This document shows positions 7,649 through 13,190 of a stretch of DNA of 13,190 bases, piece after piece. Each line of letters opens with the position of its first letter. Positions within the stretch are counted from its first letter, which is position 1. Both the position numbers and the translations under genes were made by a program. The stretch comes from an uncultured Ignavibacteriales bacterium (GTDB lineage: Bacteria > Bacteroidota > Ignavibacteria > Ignavibacteriales > Ignavibacteriaceae). Under the pieces are notes generated by a model. That model made no database searches. It was not told the DNA's origin and was given only the letters and a program-made list of their open reading frames with translations. The DNA is taken from the NCBI GenBank assembly GCA_903915485.1, contig CAIWTC010000488.1:1-13190 (forward strand). Reading direction: 5' to 3'.

Positions 7649-8305
7649 TTGTCAGTAGCTCCCTCAAAAATATTTTATCTTATCGTTCATTTGTTTGTGT
7701 TTGCAAATATCGGGTTTTGTCAATCAAAATTATTTAAGAGCGTTGACACAGTATCAAAGTACATTGCAAACTCATCAACATATCCATTGAGTTCCTATCC
7801 TGAGAACTTTTCATTTGCAGATTCAATTTATTTGCTGGCATTAAAGTATTGCGATTCAGATTATTCTGAAGCACTCCTTAGCAGTTGTTTTGCAGTTCTT
7901 CCGTACAACAAAGTTCCGATAAAAATCCCAATACTTGGCCTAAGATATGACTTCCCGTTGGTGAGCAGTGATGCAGAAACATTCGTTCGAAAGAATAATA
8001 ATATTCCCAAGATATTGTTCCTTGATACGCCAAATTCTAAATTTGGGGATAAGGATAAATTAGCACATTTTTTTGGAGCGGCATTTATATCCTATAACAC
8101 CAACTCAATTGTTTTAACAAATTATATTGGGTATCTTGTTGAAGTATTTGAAGAAGTATTTGTTGCGGAATTGGTTGATAATCGCGATATTCGCACTAAT
8201 TATCTTGGAGCATGCTTCGGCAGAGAATTAAGGCGGAATCCGCAGATTCTCCCTTCAACGCTATTTAAGTTATATTTTTTTAATTGTATAAAATTAGGTT
8301 TATGA
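7649..8305 (+). CDS. Exported protein with DUF2279/VanZ-like D-K-x-x-H-F-x-G core
   Basis: The protein has 218 residues and starts at TTG 7649, the only initiation codon that includes the full signal sequence. Residues 1-25 form a convincing Sec signal peptide: a short N-terminus with Lys7, a hydrophobic core YLIVHLFVFANIGF, and a cut near Cys24/Gln25. The C at 24 lacks a good lipobox. The C-terminal half has DKDKLAHFFGAAF (134-146), EVFEEV (165-170), then DNRDIRTNYLGACFG (177-191). This D/H, E, D-N order is typical of DUF2279 (YfiM-like) and VanZ-like small envelope proteins, whose biochemistry is poorly defined. The N-terminal domain (26-125) is unrecognised. It is followed by an ATGA overlap with the response-regulator gene, so its level may be tied to that regulator. 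Export is well supported; the function is unknown. Confidence 0.88.
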   Translation: MSVAPSKIFYLIVHLFVFANIGFCQSKLFKSVDTVSKYIANSSTYPLSSYPENFSFADSIYLLALKYCDSDYSEALLSSCFAVLPYNKVPIKIPILGLRYDFPLVSSDAETFVRKNNNIPKILFLDTPNSKFGDKDKLAHFFGAAFISYNTNSIVLTNYIGYLVEVFEEVFVAELVDNRDIRTNYLGACFGRELRRNPQILPSTLFKLYFFNCIKLGL

Positions 8306-9672
8306 GTAAAAGAGTTTTAATTATTGATGATGAAGTAGACATCTGCAAAAGTATTCAATTCATACTTGAATTTGAGGGGTATGAGGTAGAATATAAAACA
8401 TCAGGAGAGGAAGGATTGGCGAAGGTACTTTCCGTAGATCCTTATGATGTTTTGCTGGTTGATATTCAACTACCGGGAATTAATGGTTTTGAAGTTGTTA
8501 AGTCGATTAAGGATAATAACAATTCAGTAAACATTATTGTTATCAGCGCCTACGGAAATATTGAAAATGCTGTCAAGGCAACAAAGTTAGGCGCGTTTGA
8601 TTTTTTAGAAAAACCAATTGACCGGGAAAAACTTATTATTGCCGTCCGCAACGCGTGTATGCAATCTGTGCTGGTGCGCGAAAATGAAACCTTAAAGAAA
8701 GTTCAGCCTAATGCAGGGGGCATGATAGGCAACAGTCTGCCGATAAAAAAAATATTTGATTTAATTAGAACTATAGCACCGACAGATGCCAGAGTTCTCA
8801 TTCAAGGCGAGAATGGAACAGGCAAGGAATTAGTCGCAAGAGAAATTCACAACCAAAGTATGAGAAGCCAAAATTCATTCATTGATGTAAATTGCGCTGC
8901 CATTCCCACAGAACTTATTGAGTCGGAATTATTTGGACATGAAAAGGGTTCATTTACGGGCGCAGCGCAGCAGCGAATTGGTAAGTTTGAGTTAGCGGAT
9001 AAGGGTACTCTTTTCCTTGATGAAATCGGTGATATGAGCCTACAGGCGCAGGCCAAGGTTTTAAGGGCAATCGAAGAAGGGAAAATCGAAAGAGTTGGCG
9101 GCAATAAGAAAATTAGCGTTGATGTTAGAATAATTTCTGCTACTAATAAAGATGTATCGGATGAAATTTCCAAAGGTAATTTTAGAGAGGATTTATTCCA
9201 TAGACTGAATGTTATTCCCGTGAGTGTTCCGCCTTTGCGTGAGCGCGCTGAAGATATTCCGTATTTAATAGAATATTTTTCAAATCAGTTATCAACAAAG
9301 TACAACAAGAAAATCCCCGTATTTAAGAATGATGCAGTTTCGCTTCTGCAAAAGTTTGTATGGAAGGGAAACATTCGTGAACTGAAAAATGTAGTTGAAC
9401 GGATTTTGATTATGACTCAGAAATCTGTGATAGAAGAATCAGATGTCGTGACCATTATGCCGAATGAAAAACTCTATATTGATGATATCATTCTTGAGAG
9501 CAATTCATTCCAAGAGTTTAAGGACCGTGCAGAGAAAGCCTATATCATTAAGCAATTAGATAATAACAAATGGAATATATCTAAGACCGCCGAGTGTTTG
9601 GATATGCAGCGCAGTCATTTGTATAATAAAATTAAAAAATATGGATTAATGAAGGACAATAATAATGAGTGA
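8302..9672 (+). CDS. NtrC-family sigma-54 dependent response regulator
   Basis: This is a two-component transcriptional activator working with RNA polymerase-sigma54. I start it at ATG 8302, overlapping the upstream TGA as ATGA (456 residues); an upstream in-frame ATG at 8284 has no support. Domains run in order. The receiver (about 1-120) has acidic residues in IIDDE, phospho-acceptor Asp54 and Lys104. The AAA+ domain (about 140-365) has Walker A GENGTGKE (169-176), the sigma-54 contact loop as GSFTGA (216-221) instead of GAFTGA, Walker B GTLFLDEIGD (235-244) and the arginine-finger region RLNVIPVSVPPLRER. The C-terminal Fis-type helix-turn-helix (about 425-453) contains NISKTAECLDMQRSHLYNKI. 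No histidine kinase is encoded nearby, so it is an orphan within this window. Its target promoters are unknown, and I found no clear -24/-12 sigma-54 site here. Confidence 0.97.
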   Translation: MSKRVLIIDDEVDICKSIQFILEFEGYEVEYKTSGEEGLAKVLSVDPYDVLLVDIQLPGINGFEVVKSIKDNNNSVNIIVISAYGNIENAVKATKLGAFDFLEKPIDREKLIIAVRNACMQSVLVRENETLKKVQPNAGGMIGNSLPIKKIFDLIRTIAPTDARVLIQGENGTGKELVAREIHNQSMRSQNSFIDVNCAAIPTELIESELFGHEKGSFTGAAQQRIGKFELADKGTLFLDEIGDMSLQAQAKVLRAIEEGKIERVGGNKKISVDVRIISATNKDVSDEISKGNFREDLFHRLNVIPVSVPPLRERAEDIPYLIEYFSNQLSTKYNKKIPVFKNDAVSLLQKFVWKGNIRELKNVVERILIMTQKSVIEESDVVTIMPNEKLYIDDIILESNSFQEFKDRAEKAYIIKQLDNNKWNISKTAECLDMQRSHLYNKIKKYGLMKDNNNE

Positions 9673-10012
9673 AACAATATTCAGTAAAATTATCCGCAAA
9701 GAAATTCCTGCAGACATCGTGTATGAAACTGAATCCGTGCTAGCGTTCCGTGATATCAATCCTCAGGCACCGGTTCATATACTTGTAATTCCTAAGTTAG
9801 AAATTCCAATGGTCAGTGATATAGATGGAGTTGAGCACGCATCTCTATTAGGTAAGTTGTTTGATGCTGCAAACTTAGTCGCAAAAAATGAAGGGTTAGC
9901 TGAAAACGGATATAGAGTAGTGATTAATTGCGGCAAAGATGGGGGGCAGGATGTTTATCATTTGCACTTACATGTTTTGGGCGGAAGAAAGATGAATTGG
10001 CCTCCGGGATAG
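9665..10012 (+). CDS. HIT-family (HINT-like) nucleotide-binding hydrolase
   Basis: This small cytosolic histidine-triad protein of 115 residues is the normal length for the HINT branch, which hydrolyses nucleoside phosphoramidates and acyl- or aminoacyl-AMP. Seen motifs are the N-terminal IFSKIIRKEIPA (5-16), FRDINPQAPVHILVIPK (28-44) and GYRVVINCG (82-90). The active-site triad YHLHLHVLGGR (98-108) contains His99, His101 and His103, followed by the usual WPPG ending. The ATG at 9665 overlaps the end of the response-regulator gene by eight bases, so it is the last gene of the coupled chain. The true substrate in this organism cannot be inferred. Confidence 0.96.
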   Translation: MSETIFSKIIRKEIPADIVYETESVLAFRDINPQAPVHILVIPKLEIPMVSDIDGVEHASLLGKLFDAANLVAKNEGLAENGYRVVINCGKDGGQDVYHLHLHVLGGRKMNWPPG

Positions 10013-10105
10013 TCTTGGGCAATAAGAGCACAAATAGTGCTAAGAAAAGTGCTCCAAATACTTTAAATTGGAGATGTAATTAAAAAAATTAAAGGAACGA
10101 TAATA
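10013..10105 (+). promoter_or_regulatory. Intergenic region with overlapping inverted repeats before gpmA
   Basis: This 93-bp gap carries three overlapping pairings. GAGCAC (10026-10031) is complementary to GTGCTC (10049-10054), and its AGCAC part can instead pair with GTGCT (10037-10041) across a 5-nt loop. CTCCAA (10052-10057), which shares bases with the first pair, is complementary to TTGGAG (10068-10073). No run of T follows, so this is not a standard intrinsic terminator. It could end the preceding operon weakly or control gpmA. An AAAGGA ribosome-binding site sits at 10091-10096, nine bases before the gpmA ATG. Confidence 0.45.
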
Positions 10106-10747
10106 ATGAACTATCTGGTTCTTCTCCGACATGGAGAATCACAATGGAATTTAGAAAACAGATTCACCGGTTGGGTGGATGTTGATTTATCTGCTAAAGG
10201 TGAAACCGAAGCAAAAGAAGCCGGTACTGTATTAAAGAACAAAGGGCTCAAGTTTGACTTAATGTTTACTTCAGTGCTCAAACGCGCTATGCGTACGGCT
10301 GAAATTGCCTGCACAGAAGCCGGTTATCCTGCTATTCCTGTCGAAAGAAATATGGCATTGAATGAGAGACATTACGGAGCTCTTCAGGGATTGAATAAAA
10401 AAGAAACAGCCGAAAAATATGGTGACGAACAAGTTCACATTTGGAGACGCAGTTATGATGTTCCTCCTCCAAGTGATGTTACAGACCTTAACCCTGAGGG
10501 ATTCACTGAAAGTTTGAAAGAAACAGCAGCAAGAACAATTCCGTACTATCAGGAAAAGATTGAGCAGTCAGTAAAAGACGGAAAAAATGTTTTGATCGTT
10601 GCACACGGCAATAGTCTGCGTTCACTCGTTATGCATTTGGATAATCTTTCCAAAGCAGAAGTACTGGAACTCAATATTCCTACCGGCAATCCGCTTGTTT
10701 ATGAGTTTGATAATGGTGCAATAATTAAAAAGTACTATTTGAAATAA
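10106..10747 (+). CDS. gpmA: 2,3-bisphosphoglycerate-dependent phosphoglycerate mutase
   Basis: This cytosolic glycolytic and gluconeogenic enzyme interconverts 3- and 2-phosphoglycerate through a phosphohistidine. The catalytic LLRHGESQWN (6-15) has Arg8 and the phospho-acceptor His9. NRFTGWVDVDLSAKG is at 18-32, Arg60 lies in SVLKRA, and Glu87 in LNERHYGALQGLNK is the proton donor/acceptor. The second active-site His167 is in VLIVAHGNSLRSLV, with NIPTGNPLVYEFD near 190-202. At 213 residues it is the short form: compared with the 250-residue E. coli enzyme it lacks about 20 residues after the WRR segment and the C-terminal tail. This short type is common and expected to be active. It has a good AAAGGA ribosome-binding site, and its TAA shares one base with the next start (TAATG). 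Confidence 0.97.
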   Translation: MNYLVLLRHGESQWNLENRFTGWVDVDLSAKGETEAKEAGTVLKNKGLKFDLMFTSVLKRAMRTAEIACTEAGYPAIPVERNMALNERHYGALQGLNKKETAEKYGDEQVHIWRRSYDVPPPSDVTDLNPEGFTESLKETAARTIPYYQEKIEQSVKDGKNVLIVAHGNSLRSLVMHLDNLSKAEVLELNIPTGNPLVYEFDNGAIIKKYYLK

Positions 10748-11205
10748 TGGATTATATAGTCTATAACTTTTTGTCTGATGATGAATTGCTGAGAATTTCT
10801 AATTCGATTAAGGAAGCAGAAAAAACTACTTCCGGTGAAATTGTTGTTTCCATTAAAGAGAAACGCAGTTTGACACAAGGCAAAAAATCAATTAGAACAC
10901 TTGCGGAGAGTGAATTTTCAAGACTTAATTTAGGAAATACCCGCGATAAAACGGGTATCCTCCTTTATATGGTGTTGAAAAGCAAAGAGTTTACAGTGCT
11001 TGCGGATTCGGGAATTCATGAATTAGTAGGCGACTCTGCGTGGGAAGGCATTCGTGATTTGCTTAGTGAGAGTTTCAAGAAAGGCGAGTTCTGTAACGGC
11101 ATCATAAATTCTGTACGGTCAATGTCCGAAATATTGTCAAAGTATTTCCCGATTAAGCCTGATGATACGAATGAAATTTCCAACAAAGTTATTATCCAAC
11201 CTTAA
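10747..11205 (+). CDS. TPM-domain protein, soluble short form
   Basis: This 152-residue protein belongs to the TPM (YgcG/DUF477) family, named after TLP18.3/Psb32/MOLO-1 proteins. The usual order is visible: helix FLSDDELLRISNSIKEAEKTTSGEIVVSI (8-36), RDKTGILLYMVLKSKEFTVLAD (66-87), SGIHELVGDSAWEGI (88-102), and a final helix ending in SKYFP (131-135). Unlike the paralogues found with LemA, it has no signal peptide or membrane segment and should be cytosolic. The biochemical role of bacterial TPM proteins is not settled, although plant relatives have been linked to phosphatase activity and photosystem repair. It starts directly on the gpmA stop (TAATG) and is followed 11 bp later by the nuclease-like gene, so all three are probably co-expressed. 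Confidence 0.88.
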   Translation: MDYIVYNFLSDDELLRISNSIKEAEKTTSGEIVVSIKEKRSLTQGKKSIRTLAESEFSRLNLGNTRDKTGILLYMVLKSKEFTVLADSGIHELVGDSAWEGIRDLLSESFKKGEFCNGIINSVRSMSEILSKYFPIKPDDTNEISNKVIIQP

Positions 11206-11216
11206 GGAAAATGTAA

Positions 11217-11816
11217 TTGGAAATACCATATAAAAATTTGCTGAAGTTATTTTTCCGCGGACCAAAAAGTTTTGAAAAGGGTAGGGATTTCCATTATATG
11301 CCTGATGAAGAGGCAAAAATAAAGGCAGTTTCAAAATATTTGAATACTGAGTATTTACGGGAAGAAGAAGAAATTAAAGAGGAAAATTCTCGGTTGATGA
11401 ATCCTTCCATGTCCCAGCATTTCTTTAACAATGCAAATATAATCGATGAACTTTCTTTGCTGTTCTTTTTGAGGGATATATACTTTGACAGAATTTCTGA
11501 AAATTTCCAATTCTTTGACGATGGCGAGCAGATTGAGTTTGACCTGGTAGCGTATGCAGAAGACGGTCTTTTGTTTATGAATATCTATTCATATGTGGAT
11601 CGAGATGAAATCAATTTGTTCATAAAAGATTTGAAGACTGTTCGTGAAAAATTCAGCGAGTATTCAAATTCAAAAATAATTGGGGCAATCGGAGTTCTTG
11701 ATATCGAGCCCGAAACAATCAAGTATGCATATGCAAAAGGATTGTTCGTACTCCAGAAAACTGAAAACGAAATAAATATTCTTAACAGGAAAACATTTAA
11801 GCCTAAGAACTATTAA
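11217..11816 (+). CDS. PD-(D/E)XK nuclease-fold-like protein, catalytic motif apparently lost
   Basis: The protein has 199 residues and starts at TTG 11217. This start is supported by the AAGGA sequence at 11204-11208; the next in-frame Met is residue 28. The N-terminal half is charged and helical, with EYLREEEEIKEENSRL (45-60) a possible short coiled coil. The C-terminal half reads EQIEFDLVAYAEDGLLFMN (104-122), then a helix (EINLFIKDLKTVREKF, 131-146), IIGAIGVLDI (154-163) and AYAKGLFVLQKTENEINILN (171-190), ending KTFKPKNY. This matches in order DUF3782-like PD-(D/E)XK proteins, where an E-x-D strand is followed by a strand with E-V-K. Here Glu107 and Asp109 are kept, but the E-V-K position reads N-I-Y (122-124). 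I infer a nuclease fold without nuclease activity. The role is unknown, and the neighbouring TPM gene gives no clear clue. Confidence 0.85.
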   Translation: MEIPYKNLLKLFFRGPKSFEKGRDFHYMPDEEAKIKAVSKYLNTEYLREEEEIKEENSRLMNPSMSQHFFNNANIIDELSLLFFLRDIYFDRISENFQFFDDGEQIEFDLVAYAEDGLLFMNIYSYVDRDEINLFIKDLKTVREKFSEYSNSKIIGAIGVLDIEPETIKYAYAKGLFVLQKTENEINILNRKTFKPKNY

Positions 11817-11971
11817 CTGCTAACTGGGTTGACAGTATTAAAGTGTTAGCCTGATTACCGTTCTTCCCCGAAAAATTTACAGCACATATTAAAGTCAATC
11901 AGATATTGCTTAACAAAACTCTTCTCTTTGCGCCCCATACCCCAAGATATAACTTCAAAATTTCATACTAG

Positions 11972-11989
11972 GTGAATTTCACATCGTGA
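11972..11989. promoter_or_regulatory. Candidate operator: three alternating GTGA/TCAC half-sites
   Basis: GTGA (11972-11975), TCAC (11979-11982) and GTGA (11986-11989) are spaced exactly 7 bp start to start, giving two overlapping imperfect palindromes. A dimeric regulator could bind here upstream of the transporter gene. The spacing does not fit the CRP consensus. This is pattern recognition only. Confidence 0.3.
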
Positions 11990-12036
11990 CTGATGGTTTA
12001 ATAATTTTCCGTGAAAAGCCTAAATTAATTAACTAA

Positions 12037-12068
12037 TTGGGGAAAAATCCCTAATATATTTAGGGGTT
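12037..12068 (+). promoter_or_regulatory. Mutually exclusive hairpins (attenuator-like)
   Basis: CCCTAA at 12049-12054 can pair with upstream TTGGGG (12037-12042, 6-nt loop, one G-U) or with downstream TTAGGG (12060-12065, 5-nt loop). The second stem extends outward to nine pairs (12046-12054 with 12060-12068, one G-U). The two structures cannot form together, as in an attenuator or riboswitch expression platform. No T-run follows directly; seven T lie about 34 bases later. Confidence 0.35.
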
Positions 12069-12168
12069 ACCGTTAAAGTGTTTAAAAAGTGCAAATAATT
12101 ATTTTTTTATAAGTTAGATTATATTTAATTTTCATTTCTAATTTTATGAATAATATTGATGAATAATA

Positions 12169-13190
12169 ATGAGTGATACTAAGAAGACTACTGAGATAAA
12201 AAATATTTTTCTAGGTTCTCCCTTAAATATAAACGACCCAAGTGTATTCCACAAAGTAGCATTGATTCCTATCCTTGCATGGATTGGACTAGGTGCGGAT
12301 GGATTGTCATCCTCTTCCTATGGACCTGAAGAAGCGTTTAAGGCGCTTGGTTCACATGCCTATATGGCATTTTTCCTTTCTGTTACTACTGCAATTACAG
12401 TATTTATTATTTCTTATGCGTATTCCAAAATAATTGAGCATTTCCCACATGGCGGCGGCGGATATATTGTTGCTACTCATATGCTTGGAGATAAGGCAGG
12501 TGTAGTTTCCGGTTCAGCCCTTTTAGTGGATTACATATTAACAATCACCGTTTCTATTACTGCTTGTTCAGATGCAATTTTCAGTTATTTACCTTCTGCT
12601 TATTATTCTTATCGTGTACCGTTTGCAGCCTTCCTTATATTTTTGCTGATAATTATGAATATCAGAGGAGTAAAAGAATCTATTGTAGGCATGGCTCCGA
12701 TATTTGCTATTTTTATATTGACTCATATATTCATGCTGGGGTATGGAATATTCAGTCATGTTGGTGAAGTCGGTGCTGTTGCAAAGGAAGTTAGTGCAGG
12801 AGTACATCAGGATTATACTACTATCGGATTTCTTGCGATGGCTGCGTTGTTCCTTAGAGCATATTCCTTAGGCGGCGGAACTTACACGGGAATCGAGGCT
12901 GTTTCAAACGGACTTCAAATTATGCGTGAGCCGAAAGTTCAAACCGGTAAACGAACAATGGCCTATATGGCTATTTCACTTGCCTTGACTGCAGGCGGAC
13001 TTTTCCTTTGCTATCTTTTGTTTGCTATTCATCCAATGGAAGGCAAAACATTAAACGCGGTTTTGGTTGACTCACTTTATTCAAAGTGGAGTTTCGGAAA
13101 CACACTTGCTGTCATAACAATATTCTCAGAAGGTGCTCTTTTGTTTGTTGCTGCTCAAGCGGGCTTTATTGATGCGCCGAGAGTTATGGC
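12169..13190 (+). CDS. APC-superfamily transporter, KimA-like potassium importer (3' end cut)
   Basis: The frame opens at ATG 12169 and runs off the right edge; 340 residues are visible. It is a polytopic membrane protein with at least eight hydrophobic segments. The first helix contains GLGADGLSSSSYGPEEA (40-56). Its Asp44 and Tyr51 keep the D-x6-Y spacing of the Asp36/Tyr43 potassium-site pair in Bacillus subtilis KimA (SSDALSSVAYGPEQ). Other matches are HFPHGGGGYIVA (91-102), NIRGVKES (164-171) and the helix segment GGGTYTGIEAVSNG (235-248), similar to KimA ALTGVEAISNG. This supports proton-coupled K+ uptake, although some APC relatives carry amino acids. In KimA a cytosolic C-terminal domain binds c-di-AMP, but that part lies outside the window. 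The long leader suggests its own regulation. Confidence 0.9.
   Translation, partial: MSDTKKTTEIKNIFLGSPLNINDPSVFHKVALIPILAWIGLGADGLSSSSYGPEEAFKALGSHAYMAFFLSVTTAITVFIISYAYSKIIEHFPHGGGGYIVATHMLGDKAGVVSGSALLVDYILTITVSITACSDAIFSYLPSAYYSYRVPFAAFLIFLLIIMNIRGVKESIVGMAPIFAIFILTHIFMLGYGIFSHVGEVGAVAKEVSAGVHQDYTTIGFLAMAALFLRAYSLGGGTYTGIEAVSNGLQIMREPKVQTGKRTMAYMAISLALTAGGLFLCYLLFAIHPMEGKTLNAVLVDSLYSKWSFGNTLAVITIFSEGALLFVAAQAGFIDAPRVM

Larger units (their letters stand above)
11817..12168 (+). promoter_or_regulatory. 352-bp non-coding leader of the KimA-like gene
   Basis: I find no gene in this AT-rich stretch. After the preceding stop, GCTAAC (11819-11824) and GTTAGC (11845-11850) can pair across a 20-nt loop. 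A perfect TTGACA at 11829-11834 lies 17 bp before TGATTA (11852-11857), a possible but weak promoter. Alternating GTGA/TCAC half-sites occupy 11972-11989. TTAAAGTGTT occurs at 11838-11847 and again at 12073-12082; TTACCGTT occurs at 11855-11862 and 12067-12074. Two alternative hairpins lie at 12037-12068, and a run of seven T is at 12102-12108. No Shine-Dalgarno sequence precedes the ATG at 12169. Confidence 0.5.

Noticed and set aside
7833..7851. Possible sigma-54 -24/-12 promoter (TGGCAT followed by TTGC) upstream of the NtrC-type gene
   Set aside because: The GG-to-GC distance is 12 bases instead of the strict 10, and the site is inside a coding region.
10106..10747. gpmA as truncated, because it is 37 residues shorter than the E. 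coli enzyme
   Set aside because: The missing parts are an internal loop and the C-terminal tail absent in the well-known short form; all catalytic residues are present.
12093..12108. Intrinsic terminator at the T-run
   Set aside because: The only adjacent dyad is an A/T-only palindrome without a GC-rich stem.
11817..12168. c-di-AMP (ydaO) riboswitch before the KimA-like gene
   Set aside because: The conserved ydaO sequence blocks are not visible; only simple hairpins are present.
12564..12807. Short open frames on both strands inside the transporter gene
   Set aside because: Both are out-of-frame shadows of the long, motif-rich transporter frame that starts at 12169.

Overview
The window is a compact, low-GC bacterial chromosomal segment with almost no space between genes. 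Same-strand genes repeatedly overlap by four bases (ATGA or TTGA), and TTG starts recur. The gene mix is thymidylate synthase with dihydrofolate reductase, MurB, a PrsW protease, a MeaB GTPase, a sigma-54 activator, a short phosphoglycerate mutase and a KimA-like transporter. This would fit the FCB group (Bacteroidota/Ignavibacteriota/Chlorobiota side). That placement is inference from style and gene content, not proof. I see no insertion sequence, phage gene, CRISPR array, tRNA or rRNA.

Positions 1-2238 lie on the minus strand: murB (peptidoglycan precursor synthesis), a 183-bp spacer, then thyA followed 5 bp later by folA, which leaves the window. ThyA makes dTMP and dihydrofolate; FolA reduces dihydrofolate back to tetrahydrofolate. 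A 101-bp divergent gap (2239-2339) separates this block from the plus-strand genes.

Positions 2340-10012 form a probable nine-gene transcription unit with at most one 29-bp gap. It encodes a NatA/YhaQ-type ABC ATPase, an ABC-2 permease, a PrsW-like intramembrane protease, an unrecognised 225-residue protein, NadD, a MeaB/ArgK GTPase, an exported protein with a DUF2279/VanZ-like HxxG core, an NtrC-type sigma-54 response regulator and a HIT-family hydrolase. The first three are envelope or membrane functions; NadD and MeaB are cofactor-linked. After a 93-bp gap rich in overlapping inverted repeats, gpmA, a TPM-domain protein and a probable nuclease-fold protein follow (10106-11816).

Positions 11817-12168 are the only non-coding stretch above 300 bp. 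It carries three alternating GTGA/TCAC half-sites, short direct repeats and two mutually exclusive hairpins. It leads into a 5'-complete, 3'-truncated APC-superfamily transporter (12169-13190) that has the Asp/Tyr motif of KimA potassium importers.

Most genes are familiar housekeeping types. The items most worth a second look are: a PD-(D/E)XK-like protein whose catalytic E-x-K appears to be replaced (11217-11816); an unrecognised acidic protein translationally coupled to nadD (5390-6067); the structured leader of the KimA-like gene; and the unusual combination of genes in the coupled operon. No clear new defence or mobile system is visible.
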